Made by a program: the position numbers and the translations under genes. Positions 55,243-63,891 of a DNA stretch of 64,000 bases are shown here, one piece after another. Source of the stretch: Firmicutes bacterium HGW-Firmicutes-8. GTDB taxonomy: Bacteria; Bacillota; Thermincolia; Thermincolales; UBA2595. The notes under the pieces are model-generated. The model saw only the letters and a list, made by a program, of their open reading frames with translations. It searched no databases and had not been told where the DNA came from. The stretch spans positions 62,001 through 126,000 of the forward strand of contig PGZN01000001.1 in NCBI GenBank assembly GCA_002840165.1, written 5' to 3'. Positions within the stretch are counted from its first letter, which is position 1. Each line of letters begins with the position of its first letter.

Positions 55243-56075
55243 TTTTTAACACCTTCTTCTATCCCGGCGTTCCGGAGCATCAAAATGTGCTGCAGCCCGT
55301 CGCTGGCAAAAGTGATGGCCAGTACCGTACTAATTATCATTGCTCCCGGAAAAACAGGAATCCACCAGGCCCCGGCCAGAATCTGATTTTGCCCTCCGAT
55401 TAGCATGTTCCCCAACGAAGGCTGATGGGGCGGAATACCAAGGCCCAAAAAACTGAGCGATGTTTCAGAAAGAATGGCATGCCCTACGCCCACCGTGGCC
55501 ATTACTATTATGGTCGGCGAACAGTGGGGCACCAAATGGCGGAGAATAATTTTCCAAACCGGAGTACCGGCGGCAAGGGCTGCCAGTACAAATTCCCTTT
55601 CCTTCAAAGATAATACTTCGGTTCTAACCAATCTCGACATCTGCATCCAGGTGGTAAAACCGATTACTAATACCACATTAGTCAGGGATGGCCTGGTCAT
55701 AGACTGGATTACCAGCATAATAAGCATGCTGGGCAAGCATAACAGGGCATCAATAATCCTCATTAATACCCTGTCGACCCAGCCACCGGCATAACCGCTT
55801 ATTGCTCCGTAGGCAACCCCCAGAACAGTGGAAACAGCTACAGAAGCCACCCCTACCGACAAAGAAACCCTGCCTCCATAAAGCAGGCGGGTCCATATGT
55901 CACGGCCCATCTCATCGGTCCCCAGTAAGTTACCCTGCCCCGGTTGTCTTAACGTCTTTGTCAGTTCAACCCCAGTTGGATCCTTGGCAGTAAACAGCGG
56001 TGCGCCGATTACCATAACTGCCATCACTGTTAAAACTATGAAGGATATGACCGTCACTGTTTTGTACTTTGACAA
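55212..56075 (-). CDS. Dpp/Opp/Nik-type ABC permease (C subunit)
   Basis: 287 residues, TTG start with AGGTGA and AGG just upstream. N-terminal helix, the GNLLGTDEMGRDIWTRLLYG motif of the C subunits, and the EAA loop AALAAGTPVWKIILRHLVPH near residue 190. Forms the channel with the B subunit. Confidence 0.9.
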   Translation of the reverse strand: MSKYKTVTVISFIVLTVMAVMVIGAPLFTAKDPTGVELTKTLRQPGQGNLLGTDEMGRDIWTRLLYGGRVSLSVGVASVAVSTVLGVAYGAISGYAGGWVDRVLMRIIDALLCLPSMLIMLVIQSMTRPSLTNVVLVIGFTTWMQMSRLVRTEVLSLKEREFVLAALAAGTPVWKIILRHLVPHCSPTIIVMATVGVGHAILSETSLSFLGLGIPPHQPSLGNMLIGGQNQILAGAWWIPVFPGAMIISTVLAITFASDGLQHILMLRNAGIEEGVKKWLKISKEAA

Positions 56076-56126
56076 CCTGTATCACCTGCTTTCCGGCCTG
56101 GTTTTCAGGGCTATCCGTGGGTCCAG

Positions 56127-57059
56127 TCAGGCACAGAACAGGTCGGCCACAAGGCTGCCGCCTACCACCAGCACGCCGCTGAACAAAATCGTTCCCATTA
56201 ACACCGGGTAGTCCCTGTTGTTGGCAGCTTCTACAGACATCATCCCCAGGCCCGGCCAGGCAAAAATGGCTTCTGTCACAATAGACCCGGCCAGCATTAT
56301 CGAAATAGAAACACCCAGGTAAGTAACAAAAGGAATCATGGCATTACGGACAATATGCCTGGCAACTATTGCACTGTTTTTGATGCCTCTTGATTTAAGC
56401 ACCGTAACAAAATCCTGCTCTTTGGCAACTGCCACACTGCCCCTGATTAGTCTGATATAGTAGCCCATGTGTGTAAAGGAAAGTACCACAGCCGGAAGGA
56501 TTAAATGTTTCAGCATATCAAAAATACTGAAATCTGTCCCGATGGTAGTAAACCCTGATGAAGGCAGCCACTTCAGCCCGACACAAAAAACTAATATCAG
56601 CATCATAGCAAACCAAAAACCAGGCACTGACATCAGGATAAAAGATACCGTCGTACTGGCATAATCAAAAAACGAATACTGGCGCATACCGGCATATATT
56701 CCGATAGCCAAAGTCAGGCTGATAATAATCAGCGTTGCTGTAGAACTTAATATCAATGTACCCGGAAACCGTTCCATCAGCATGGTCTTGACATCCCGAC
56801 CGGTCATAAAAGACCGGCCCATGTCACCTTTAAGCACATTGGAAATCCATTTATAATACTGGACGGGCAAGGGCCGGTTCAAACCCAGGTTTTCCCTAAT
56901 CCGCTCCCGGTCTGCCGGCCGCATCTTTTGTATCTGGTCCCCATACAGGGCCATGGCCGGGTCACCCGGCGCCAGGTGAACCAAGCCAAAAGCCACTATA
57001 CTGATAATAAATAGCACTACAAAACTCTCAGTTAATCTGGAAAAGACGTACCTGCCCAT
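56127..57059 (-). CDS. Dpp/Opp/Nik-type ABC permease (B subunit), ends at an in-frame TGA
   Basis: 310 residues from an ATG that overlaps the stop of the binding-protein gene (TAATG). It has the family's helices and an EAA-type loop (SRGIKNSAIVARHIVRNA, near residue 215). The frame stops at TGA (56127-56129) after DLFCA, but continues past it with LDPRIALKTRPESR before a second TGA at 56082; LDPRI is the conserved C-terminus of this family. The following gene's RBS overlaps the second stop. The stop is thus likely a nonsense change (Trp-like position) removing 15 residues. It may still work. Confidence 0.85.
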   Translation of the reverse strand: MGRYVFSRLTESFVVLFIISIVAFGLVHLAPGDPAMALYGDQIQKMRPADRERIRENLGLNRPLPVQYYKWISNVLKGDMGRSFMTGRDVKTMLMERFPGTLILSSTATLIIISLTLAIGIYAGMRQYSFFDYASTTVSFILMSVPGFWFAMMLILVFCVGLKWLPSSGFTTIGTDFSIFDMLKHLILPAVVLSFTHMGYYIRLIRGSVAVAKEQDFVTVLKSRGIKNSAIVARHIVRNAMIPFVTYLGVSISIMLAGSIVTEAIFAWPGLGMMSVEAANNRDYPVLMGTILFSGVLVVGGSLVADLFCA

Positions 57060-58645
57060 TACTGTCTGTCCCACTCCTCGATATTCCACAGGAATCCCGC
57101 GCCATGATGGCCAAGAGTACGGGGCTTAATTCCGGTAATATTTTTGTTAACCCCATATAGGGCATCCAGATACACAATGAAGTTATAGGGCGGGTTGTCA
57201 GCCAGTTCCTGCTGGAACTGCCCGTATAATTCTTTACGCTTGTTCTTGTCTGCTGTAGTCCTCGCTTCTTCAAGAAGTGCATCAACCTTGGGATTACGAT
57301 AAGACATATGGTTATTACCGCCATTGGCTATCTGACTGGAATGGAACAGTTTATAGGTATGGTCATCGGGGTCAAAAGGACTGCCCCAGCCCAGAATAAA
57401 TGCTTCACACTCAGGGATCTTGATAACGCTCCAGTCCAAAGGTTCCGGAATTGCAGCAATGCCGATTTTCTTGAGTTCGGTAAACAGTGTATTGGCAATA
57501 CTCACCCTAACCGGATCTGTTACAGGGCAGGTAAGTTTAAATTCAAATTTTTTCCCATCCTTAACCAGGATTCCGTCCGGCCCCGGCTTCCAACCAGCTT
57601 CGGCCAACAGTGATTTAGCCTTATCAAGGTTATAGTCATATTTAGTAATATTAGGATTGTTTGCCCAGTTTAACTGCAGTGGGCCATAGGCAACCTGCCC
57701 TTTGCCCTTCAGGATGCCGTCCAGAACTGCCTGGCGGTCAATAGCATAGTTTACAGCCTTACGTACCCTGATGTCCTGCCATAAGGGGCTTTTCATATTG
57801 TACATCATCACCCGGTAATCCGCGGTGGGAACCTGGTAAACCTTGATGCTTTCAACTTTTTCGGCCCTCTCCATCTGGTCCGGTTCCAGGTAAGCAAGGT
57901 CAATTTCACCGGTTTCCAGCTGCAGAGCACGGACATTGGGATCAGGCAAAAACTTGAAAATCAGTTTATCCAGCTTGGGCCTGCCGTTATAGAAACTGTC
58001 ATTTGCCACCATAGTAAAGGCCTTACCCCGTTGCCATTCCTTAAACTTGAAGGGACCCGTGCCGACAGGACTATTGTTAAAATCGCCAGAGTTAATATCC
58101 TTGCCTTCAAGCAGGTGCTTAGGTATAACCCCTATACTCAGTTTATCCAGCAGCGGCGGAAACTGCTTGGCCAGCTTAATTTCAACAGTATAGTCATCAT
58201 TAACTTTAACTTCTTTTACCTGCTCAAATTCAGATTTGACAGGTGTATTTGTCTTTGGGTCTAAAATAGTATCAAGAGTAAATTTGACATCATTAGCGGT
58301 AAAATTCTGACCATCATGCCACTTTACATCCTTGCGCAGCTTAAAAGTATATGTAAGTCCATCAGAACTTGCAGTCCACGACTCAGCCAAATCGGGAACC
58401 ACCTCGTTTTTTTCATTGAATGTAGTCAAGCCGGTAAAAATCAGGTTGTCTACATTGGTCGTAGCAAGTACCGGATTGACCTTATCATATTCAAACTCAG
58501 CGCCGTAAACAACCACCTTTTCTTTGTTAGCAGCAGTTTTCTCAGATGAAACTTTTTCGCTTTTGCCGGAGCATCCTGCTGATAAAAACAACAGCATGCT
58601 CAGCATTATTGCCATAAACACGACATACAACCCATTTCTTTTCAA
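57059..58645 (-). CDS. ABC substrate-binding lipoprotein, SBP_bac_5 (Dpp/Nik-type)
   Basis: 528 residues, TTG start with AGGAGG upstream. Lipoprotein signal peptide ending LSAGC, then a family-5 solute-binding protein with LAESWTASSDGLTYTFKLR, NSPVGTGPFKFKEW and RKAVNYAIDRQAV. Family members bind peptides, nickel chelates or heme. The associated FmdE, methyltransferase and DUF4198 genes favour a metal chelate over a peptide. First gene of the operon, behind an attenuator-like leader. Confidence 0.88.
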   Translation of the reverse strand: MKRNGLYVVFMAIMLSMLLFLSAGCSGKSEKVSSEKTAANKEKVVVYGAEFEYDKVNPVLATTNVDNLIFTGLTTFNEKNEVVPDLAESWTASSDGLTYTFKLRKDVKWHDGQNFTANDVKFTLDTILDPKTNTPVKSEFEQVKEVKVNDDYTVEIKLAKQFPPLLDKLSIGVIPKHLLEGKDINSGDFNNSPVGTGPFKFKEWQRGKAFTMVANDSFYNGRPKLDKLIFKFLPDPNVRALQLETGEIDLAYLEPDQMERAEKVESIKVYQVPTADYRVMMYNMKSPLWQDIRVRKAVNYAIDRQAVLDGILKGKGQVAYGPLQLNWANNPNITKYDYNLDKAKSLLAEAGWKPGPDGILVKDGKKFEFKLTCPVTDPVRVSIANTLFTELKKIGIAAIPEPLDWSVIKIPECEAFILGWGSPFDPDDHTYKLFHSSQIANGGNNHMSYRNPKVDALLEEARTTADKNKRKELYGQFQQELADNPPYNFIVYLDALYGVNKNITGIKPRTLGHHGAGFLWNIEEWDRQ

Positions 58646-58771
58646 CTTTTTCGCCTCCTATAGGATGTATTTTAGCTATCTTACTAAAATAAGCGTGCTC
58701 CTTACACAATCACCTCCGTCTTCACATGGTTGTTATATTTGTAAGCAACGGTTTAACCGTTTCAGGTAATT

Positions 58772-58815
58772 AAAAAAGACCCCGGCAGGGAGAACTGTCA
58801 GATATCCTCCCTGCC
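58772..58815 (-). terminator. Leader terminator upstream of the binding-protein gene
   Basis: A 9-bp stem GGCAGGGAG/CTCCCTGCC (58784-58792 with 58807-58815) and TTTTTT on the minus strand, 125 bp before the start codon. A strong intrinsic terminator in a leader, so attenuation is likely. Confidence 0.85.
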
Positions 58816-58887
58816 AATTCGAAAGAAGGGGAAAACATAAAACAATATTAAGAAGGTTAATCCGGTCCTGAAAGTCGCTTTTCTAGC

Positions 58888-58902
58888 GAACCTTCATGGT
58901 TC
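58888..58902 (-). promoter_or_regulatory. ACCATGAAGGTT element 4b
   Basis: Minus strand GAACC-ATGAA-GGTTC forms a small hairpin, followed by a second one (TCGCT-AGAAA-AGCGA). It lies upstream of the terminator at 58772-58815 and may be the sensor half of an attenuator. Confidence 0.55.
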
Positions 58903-58933
58903 GTTTGTTGTTTATTCAATTTTTATTCATTCA

Positions 58934-58990
58934 AAATAAAAAACCACAAACCGGGAACGCTTCAGCAAACCTCCCAACCTTCGTGGTCTT
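58934..58990 (-). terminator. Attenuator/terminator element 4a
   Basis: Minus strand GACCACGAAGGTT, about 25 nt, then TGTGGTTTTTTATTTTG; ACCAC pairs with GTGGT. It starts 2 nt after the stop of the broken gene at 58992, so it may terminate the second cassette's transcript. Confidence 0.65.
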
Positions 58991-58991
58991 A

Positions 58992-59379
58992 TTAATCAAT
59001 TATTGTTTTGTCTTTTATAAAATTATTACAATACTCTTCAGTAAATGCCAAATGGCTTCTGCCATCTATAAATAGTTTTACTTTAATTCTTACTTCTTCA
59101 TCAATTAAAATATTCCTGCATGATGTTAATTTTTTTTTATAAGTTTTTATCGGTTGCTTACCGATTTTTCGCTATACACGCCAAATCATCATACCGGTAT
59201 TAGCTTCCACTTCCTCTTTTACCAACCCGTTAACTGATTCGTCCAAAATAATTTTATATATGGTTTCAAAAAATTCAGGTGTTATGTCTATATAACCGGA
59301 TAACCAGTCACTTAACTTCTCAGTCGTTAACCTGCCGCAGTATTTGGCAGATATGCTCCGTATGCAGCAGGATTAGGAT
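58992..59379 (-). pseudogene. Broken gene downstream of the DUF4198 copy, with in-frame TAG
   Basis: A single reading frame begins right after the DUF4198 stop and reads coding-like sequence (LTTEKLSDWLSGYIDITPEF, then EEVEANTGMMIWRV), meets TAG at 59172-59174, and continues in frame (RKIGKQPIKTYKKK, ILIDEEVRIKVKLFIDGRSH) to TAA at 58992. No credible start or RBS is present. It looks like the C-terminal part of a lost gene with a nonsense codon. I do not recognise the family. Confidence 0.5.
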
Positions 59380-60141
59380 TTACTTCTGCTTAGTTACCGA
59401 CAGTGTTACCGTCCCGGTTACCGAGCGCTTTTCATGGCTGTCAGCCACTTTTTCCGGAAAAGATGTCCGGGCTAAAAACATATATTGTCCCGGTTCCTGT
59501 AAATTGACCTTAACCACCCCTTTTTCATCAGTCGAGGTAACTGAAGTCCGGTATCCATCCGGTCCATTCCAGGCCATTATCACTTCCTGCCCCGCCATGG
59601 CCAATTCATTAAGAAACACCCCTATCTCCAGGTCACTTCCGGCCTGCCAGCCCAGCCATTCCCTTGGACCGATCTCCATAATGGTTCCCACAGGGTTAAT
59701 AATACCTGTCAACTCATGCCCCACCGGAATTATGGCACGGTAGACCTGAGTATAAAATACCGACTCGACCGCTCCCGGCCACTCATGCCTGGAGCCGTGC
59801 TGGAATTTGCCTTCAATGTCAATTGAATAAAAATTCTCGAGTCGGGCAACCACCTGGTAGATTCCTTCAATCTCAGGAATGAAAGAAAGTTTATAATAGT
59901 CAGGGGAACCGTCTTCAATACCCAATTCTTGCTTTTCACCAACTGGATTGATAACCCACGCCTTTAAACCCTCTTTCCGGCATAGGCCATCGGTTTGCAT
60001 GTTATGTCCCCACTTAAGAAATACTTCCGCCTTTTCCCCTTTATGGCCGTGGGTACGTGGAAACTCCAGCCATCCCTCATGGCCGTATACAAGTAAATCT
60101 GTGGTGTCGCGAAAAGATATGTTAGATATACAATTTTTCAT
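59380..60141 (-). CDS. DUF4198-like protein without a visible signal peptide (copy 2)
   Basis: About 253 residues from the ATG with GAGGAGTG upstream. Closely related to the 51697-52464 product: both share TTDLLVYGHEGWLEFP, KWGHNMQ and DGLCRKE near the N-terminus, and an SHEKR segment near the end. It also lacks a signal peptide. The N-terminal His cluster (HGHKGEK, KWGHNM) suits nickel or cobalt binding. The insertion sequence at 60212 now separates it from the rest of its cassette, but an RBS and a palindromic candidate operator remain upstream. Confidence 0.72.
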   Translation of the reverse strand: MKNCISNISFRDTTDLLVYGHEGWLEFPRTHGHKGEKAEVFLKWGHNMQTDGLCRKEGLKAWVINPVGEKQELGIEDGSPDYYKLSFIPEIEGIYQVVARLENFYSIDIEGKFQHGSRHEWPGAVESVFYTQVYRAIIPVGHELTGIINPVGTIMEIGPREWLGWQAGSDLEIGVFLNELAMAGQEVIMAWNGPDGYRTSVTSTDEKGVVKVNLQEPGQYMFLARTSFPEKVADSHEKRSVTGTVTLSVTKQK

Positions 60142-60193
60142 TTTAATCACTCCTCGTTAATATAATTTTTCATACAGGCTAATTACTTTGAAT

Positions 60194-60212
60194 CAATATC
60201 TTCTTGATATTG
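60194..60212. promoter_or_regulatory. Shared palindrome CAATATC-N5-GATATTG, copy 2
   Basis: Identical to 49694-49712. The insertion sequence begins at its last base; the TATT target duplication restores the same palindrome on the empty-site reconstruction. Confidence 0.5.
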
Positions 60213-61878
60213 AATCAATTTCATAATTTCAAACCCTTGAATATCAAGGCCTTGCGAGTACTAAAAAAAGGAGTACCTCCCCAAAATCTCGAATAGAGTA
60301 GTAGTCAACACAACTCAAAGAGAAGGGAAGGTCTCCTCATGTACTCTATTCGCCAAGAACGTTTGTTTTCCTTGGAGCAGTTATTAGAAATGTCACCAAG
60401 GGAAGGATACGAATTAATTTTTCAAGACTTAGATATAACTCCTTTTTTGCATGCAAATTCAAAGAATAATCATTTCGGGGCTCCGGTATCATTGAATTAT
60501 ATGGCTATGATCTATTCCCTCTTCATTCGCGTGGTCGAAAGGATTCCAACGATTAAAGACCTCGTTCGCCGTTTAAAACGAAGCATTGAATTTCGTGACG
60601 ATTGTGGTTTTACAGGGGCTGATCAAATACCCAGTGAAGCTGCATATTCCCGAATGATTAAAAAGATACAAACAGCCAACATCTTGCAAAGTACACATCA
60701 TCAGTTAATTGCCCAAGCTTTTCAGGAAGGCTTTATCGATGCTACTGTGGTTGCTATTGATGCCACACATATAGAAGCAAGAGATCGTCAACCCGAAAAG
60801 AAAACAGAAAACAGCGAAGCATTACCGACAGAGCTGCCCAAAAAGAAACGTGGACGTAAGTCTAAAGCCGAACGAGAACAATGGCTAAAAGAACAGGAAG
60901 AATTAGAAGCAGCCCGGTCTTTATTTGAAAAGAAAGTGGAACAACAACTTCCCTATTCTTTTGACGAATTAGATAAGGAAATCCCTCTTGATCCTGAATG
61001 GGGAGTCAAAAAGAACTCCGAGGGGAAAAATGTATTCTGGTACGGATTCAAGGGTCATCTACTTGTTGATTGCCAAAGCCAACACATTCTCACAGCACTT
61101 TTTTCTTCTGCTCACATAAATGACGGTAAGATGGCAATTCCACTGTTAAAATCGTTAGCAGAACATCATCCCTACTTATTGGTTAAGCATGTATTAGGTG
61201 ATGCTGGCTATGACCTCGGACCAATTTATAAACAAGCAGAATTATTAGGGGCAAGGGCATTAATTGACTACAATAGACGCAACGAACAACCAGTCGAAGG
61301 AAAAGACAAATATTTCCGTCCCGTGTGTCAACAGAGTCATCCATACCTGTACGATAGCTTTGATCCTAAGTACGAGACATTAAAATATACACAGCCAAAG
61401 GAATGTAAGCAGTGTCCTTTAAATCATGGCCAATGTCAAAAGGTCTTCAAGATTAAAATATCTACAGATTTAAGGAAGTATACAGTACCCGCCAGAGGTA
61501 GTGATAGCTACAAAGATTTATACAAGCAACGAACTGCTGTGGAACGGGTAAATGCTTATCTGAAAGAATTTTTTCAGCTGAACAATATTCGCCACCGTAC
61601 AGGACACCTGGCAAAAGTAGATTTCCAAATTTCTTGCCTTACGTACACGCTTTGTAAGCTTGCGGTTGACCGTGTAAATCGGTATCAAAAGACATTTAAA
61701 GAAGTTGCTTAGAACCAGCTAAGAATCAATTGTTTACTATGCCCCCAATAAACAAGTCTTGGATTGATTTGGAGGTTTTTACACCAGAATTTTAGATTAC
61801 AAAAACCAATTTTAAAAAGACCAATGACGTAAAGGCAGATTCATCAAGTTTTTTCAAAAAGCATTATGAAATTGATTC
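60212..61878 (+). mobile_element. Insertion sequence, about 1.67 kb
   Basis: Perfect 16-bp terminal inverted repeats, GAATCAATTTCATAAT at 60212-60227 and its complement at 61863-61878, flank one transposase gene. A TATT target duplication is present at 60208-60211 and 61879-61882. A second imperfect inverted pair lies inside (about 60268-60287 and 61766-61786). It interrupts the second importer cassette between the F-subunit ATPase and the DUF4198 gene. Confidence 0.8.
60339..61712 (+). CDS. DDE transposase (IS1182/IS5-like)
   Basis: 457 residues. An N-terminal DUF772-type helical domain (about 40-110) is followed by a DDE catalytic core: Asp in VVAIDATHIEARD (about 148), Asp in VLGDAGYDLG (about 290) and Glu in RTAVERVNAYLKEFF (about 400). 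A basic/acidic insert (KKKRGRKSKAEREQ) and a cysteine knot-like KECKQCPLNHGQC are also present. The frame is intact, so the element may be active. Codon use and direction differ from neighbours. Confidence 0.9.
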   Translation: MYSIRQERLFSLEQLLEMSPREGYELIFQDLDITPFLHANSKNNHFGAPVSLNYMAMIYSLFIRVVERIPTIKDLVRRLKRSIEFRDDCGFTGADQIPSEAAYSRMIKKIQTANILQSTHHQLIAQAFQEGFIDATVVAIDATHIEARDRQPEKKTENSEALPTELPKKKRGRKSKAEREQWLKEQEELEAARSLFEKKVEQQLPYSFDELDKEIPLDPEWGVKKNSEGKNVFWYGFKGHLLVDCQSQHILTALFSSAHINDGKMAIPLLKSLAEHHPYLLVKHVLGDAGYDLGPIYKQAELLGARALIDYNRRNEQPVEGKDKYFRPVCQQSHPYLYDSFDPKYETLKYTQPKECKQCPLNHGQCQKVFKIKISTDLRKYTVPARGSDSYKDLYKQRTAVERVNAYLKEFFQLNNIRHRTGHLAKVDFQISCLTYTLCKLAVDRVNRYQKTFKEVA

Positions 61879-61887
61879 TATTGTTAA

Positions 61888-62694
61888 TTAATTAAGGCCT
61901 TTATTTTTTTGGGGTTGAACCCTATCCGTACTTACCAGCGGAATATGGGCATCAACAAAGCTTCTGGTATAAGAATTGCGTGCATGAAATAACGAACTTG
62001 CTGCCAACTGCTCGACAATTTCTCCGTTATACATTACTGCCACATGGTCAGAAATTTGCTGAACCACGTCCAGGTCATGTGATATAAACAAGTAGGTAAG
62101 CCCCATTTGCTCCTGCATGATGCGTAAAAGATGTAAAATTTGTGCTTGAACCGATATATCCAACGCTGAAGTGGGTTCGTCCAATACCAGTAGTTCCGGT
62201 TGAAGACTGAGAGCACGCGCTATGACTACACGCTGGTTTTGACCGCCGCTGAGTTCAAAAGGATACCGGTGATAAAATTCATGACCCAGACCCACCATGG
62301 CAAGCAGGTCAGCAACCCTGTCTTTCAGATATCTTCCCGGAACCAGGCGATGAACTTTTAACGGCTCGGTCAAAAGGTTCCCAATAGACATTCTGGGATT
62401 AAGCGCTGCCTGCGGGTCCTGGAAAATTATTTGTATTTTTGTTCGTAATTGAATCCTGCCGGTTGACGGCAGTGAAAAGATGTCTACTCCTTGAAAAAAA
62501 ACTTTTCCCCCTGTAGGGTATAACAACCCGGAAATCAGCTTTCCGACTGTGCTTTTACCTGATCCACTTTCACCAACCAATCCCAACGTCCGGCCTTTCT
62601 CCAAAGAAAATGAAACACTGTCAACAGCTTTAATATACTGTTTACGCCAAATTCCTTTTGAAAAGTATTTTGTCAATTCTTTCACAATAAGCAT
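61888..62694 (-). CDS. Dpp/Opp/Nik-type ABC ATPase (F subunit, second cassette)
   Basis: 268 residues, apparently intact. Walker A GESGSGKST, signature LSGGQNQR (Asn in place of the usual Arg/Lys), Walker B LLVLDEPTSALD. It lacks the C-terminal cysteine region of the first-cassette F subunit. Its partner permeases are missing, so it is probably an orphan on the way to loss unless it serves the first importer. Confidence 0.85.
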   Translation of the reverse strand: MLIVKELTKYFSKGIWRKQYIKAVDSVSFSLEKGRTLGLVGESGSGKSTVGKLISGLLYPTGGKVFFQGVDIFSLPSTGRIQLRTKIQIIFQDPQAALNPRMSIGNLLTEPLKVHRLVPGRYLKDRVADLLAMVGLGHEFYHRYPFELSGGQNQRVVIARALSLQPELLVLDEPTSALDISVQAQILHLLRIMQEQMGLTYLFISHDLDVVQQISDHVAVMYNGEIVEQLAASSLFHARNSYTRSFVDAHIPLVSTDRVQPQKNKGLN

Positions 62695-62970
62695 CGATTA
62701 CACCTCACCCAGTGTCCTGGCGCTGCCTCATAAAGAGGCGGTTCTTCCCGCATACATAAATCATGAGATATTTTACAACGGGGATGAAACCTGCATCCGT
62801 TGGGGATATGAATTAAAGAAGGAGAAAAACCCGGAATCGGCTTCATAGCGCCGCTTGGATGGGAAGCTATAAGTCCTTTTGTATACGGGTGTTTGGGATA
62901 ATAAATCACCTTCTCCGCCGAACCGCGCTCTATAATTTGCCCTGCATACATCACTGCAACATCTCCCATG
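62682..62970 (-). pseudogene. Remnant of a D-subunit ATPase (C-terminal third)
   Basis: The frame resumes as GDVAVMYAGQIIERGS, matching the post-Walker region of D subunits (compare [16 protein letters not shown] in the intact copy), and ends with the CRFHPRCKISHDLC cysteine motif. The nucleotide-binding domain is absent. Overlaps the F-subunit start by 13 bp, as in an intact operon. Confidence 0.8.
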
Positions 62971-63184
62971 TGCAGACATCTGTTTGCTTCCATGAAGAAG
63001 CAAGTACCGGTTTAATTTGATAGTTTTCATCAATATTCACCAGGCTTTCAGTAATGTGTGCCTGTTCCTTCAGCGGAAAACCACTATCCAGGGTACGTAC
63101 GTTATCCCGGCTGCCTACTACTAAAACCTGATCCTTGTCACTAACAGTATTAACCGAACTTCCACAACCGGCCAGCAATCCCAA
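62971..63184 (-). pseudogene. Remnant of a family-5 binding lipoprotein (N-terminal part)
   Basis: Encodes a lipobox-like GLLAGCGS, then VLVVGSRDNVRTLDSG and PVLASSWKQTD, the start of an SBP_bac_5 protein, and then runs out of frame at the junction with the D-subunit remnant near 62970. The signal peptide's first residues are also lost (TAA just upstream of the TTG). One deletion has removed most of this gene, both permeases and the first two thirds of the D subunit. Confidence 0.78.
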
Positions 63185-63203
63185 ATGTTATGAGGCGCCA
63201 TTT

Positions 63204-63863
63204 CTAAAACATCCCCGGTTTATGACCTGAAATCAGGTAGTTAGCCCCGTGATGACTACCGGCAGCGGAAATATCTTCAATTTGAATATCCACCATACCG
63301 GCACGCCTAAACAAGTTTCCTACTTCCGCCGGATCTAAGTTCTTATTAAACGGTAATTGGCCGCCAATTTCAGCAGGATAGTGATGGTCTTCTTCTCCCT
63401 GCTTGCGATGAGAGATATCTGCCAGCACCCAGCCCTCCGGTTTAATCACGCGGACCCATTCCTGCAATGTCTTCTCCGGGTCTGTCAAGGTCCAGAGAAC
63501 ATGCCGGGCTACAACAACATCAAACGTCTCATCAGAAAATGGCAGGCTCTCGGTATCACCTTGTATAAAATCAACCTGATAGTTGGACTCTTCTGCCTTA
63601 GCCCTCGCTTTTTGAAGCATGGCAGCTGACCAGTCAATACCTGTTACACGATGCCCCATTTCAGCCAGCAGGAGAGCCAGGAACCCCGTTCCGGTACCGA
63701 CATCAAGAACATTAAGAGGTTCTGTACCCAATCGCGCTAAAATACTTCTCCATATTTGGATTTGTTCCGGGTCTTTTACCCCATGAGCTTCGACATGGTC
63801 ATAGACCCTGTCACTTTTTTCCCACCGTTCTCGTATCGCTGCTTTCAATTCACTTTTTAACAC
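63204..63863 (-). CDS. Class I SAM-dependent methyltransferase (copy 2)
   Basis: About 219 residues from the GTG at 63863, with AAAGGA upstream. Motif I DVGTGTGF near residue 54, then GIDWSAAMLQKARAK, DTESLPFSDETFDVV and RVIKPEGW. It is related to copy 1 but shorter, and is first in the damaged cassette. The C-terminal part differs. Preceded by attenuator element 5. Confidence 0.82.
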   Translation of the reverse strand: MLKSELKAAIRERWEKSDRVYDHVEAHGVKDPEQIQIWRSILARLGTEPLNVLDVGTGTGFLALLLAEMGHRVTGIDWSAAMLQKARAKAEESNYQVDFIQGDTESLPFSDETFDVVVARHVLWTLTDPEKTLQEWVRVIKPEGWVLADISHRKQGEEDHHYPAEIGGQLPFNKNLDPAEVGNLFRRAGMVDIQIEDISAAGSHHGANYLISGHKPGMF

Positions 63864-63891
63864 GCAAACCACATCCTTTCTTTTTCGCTAA

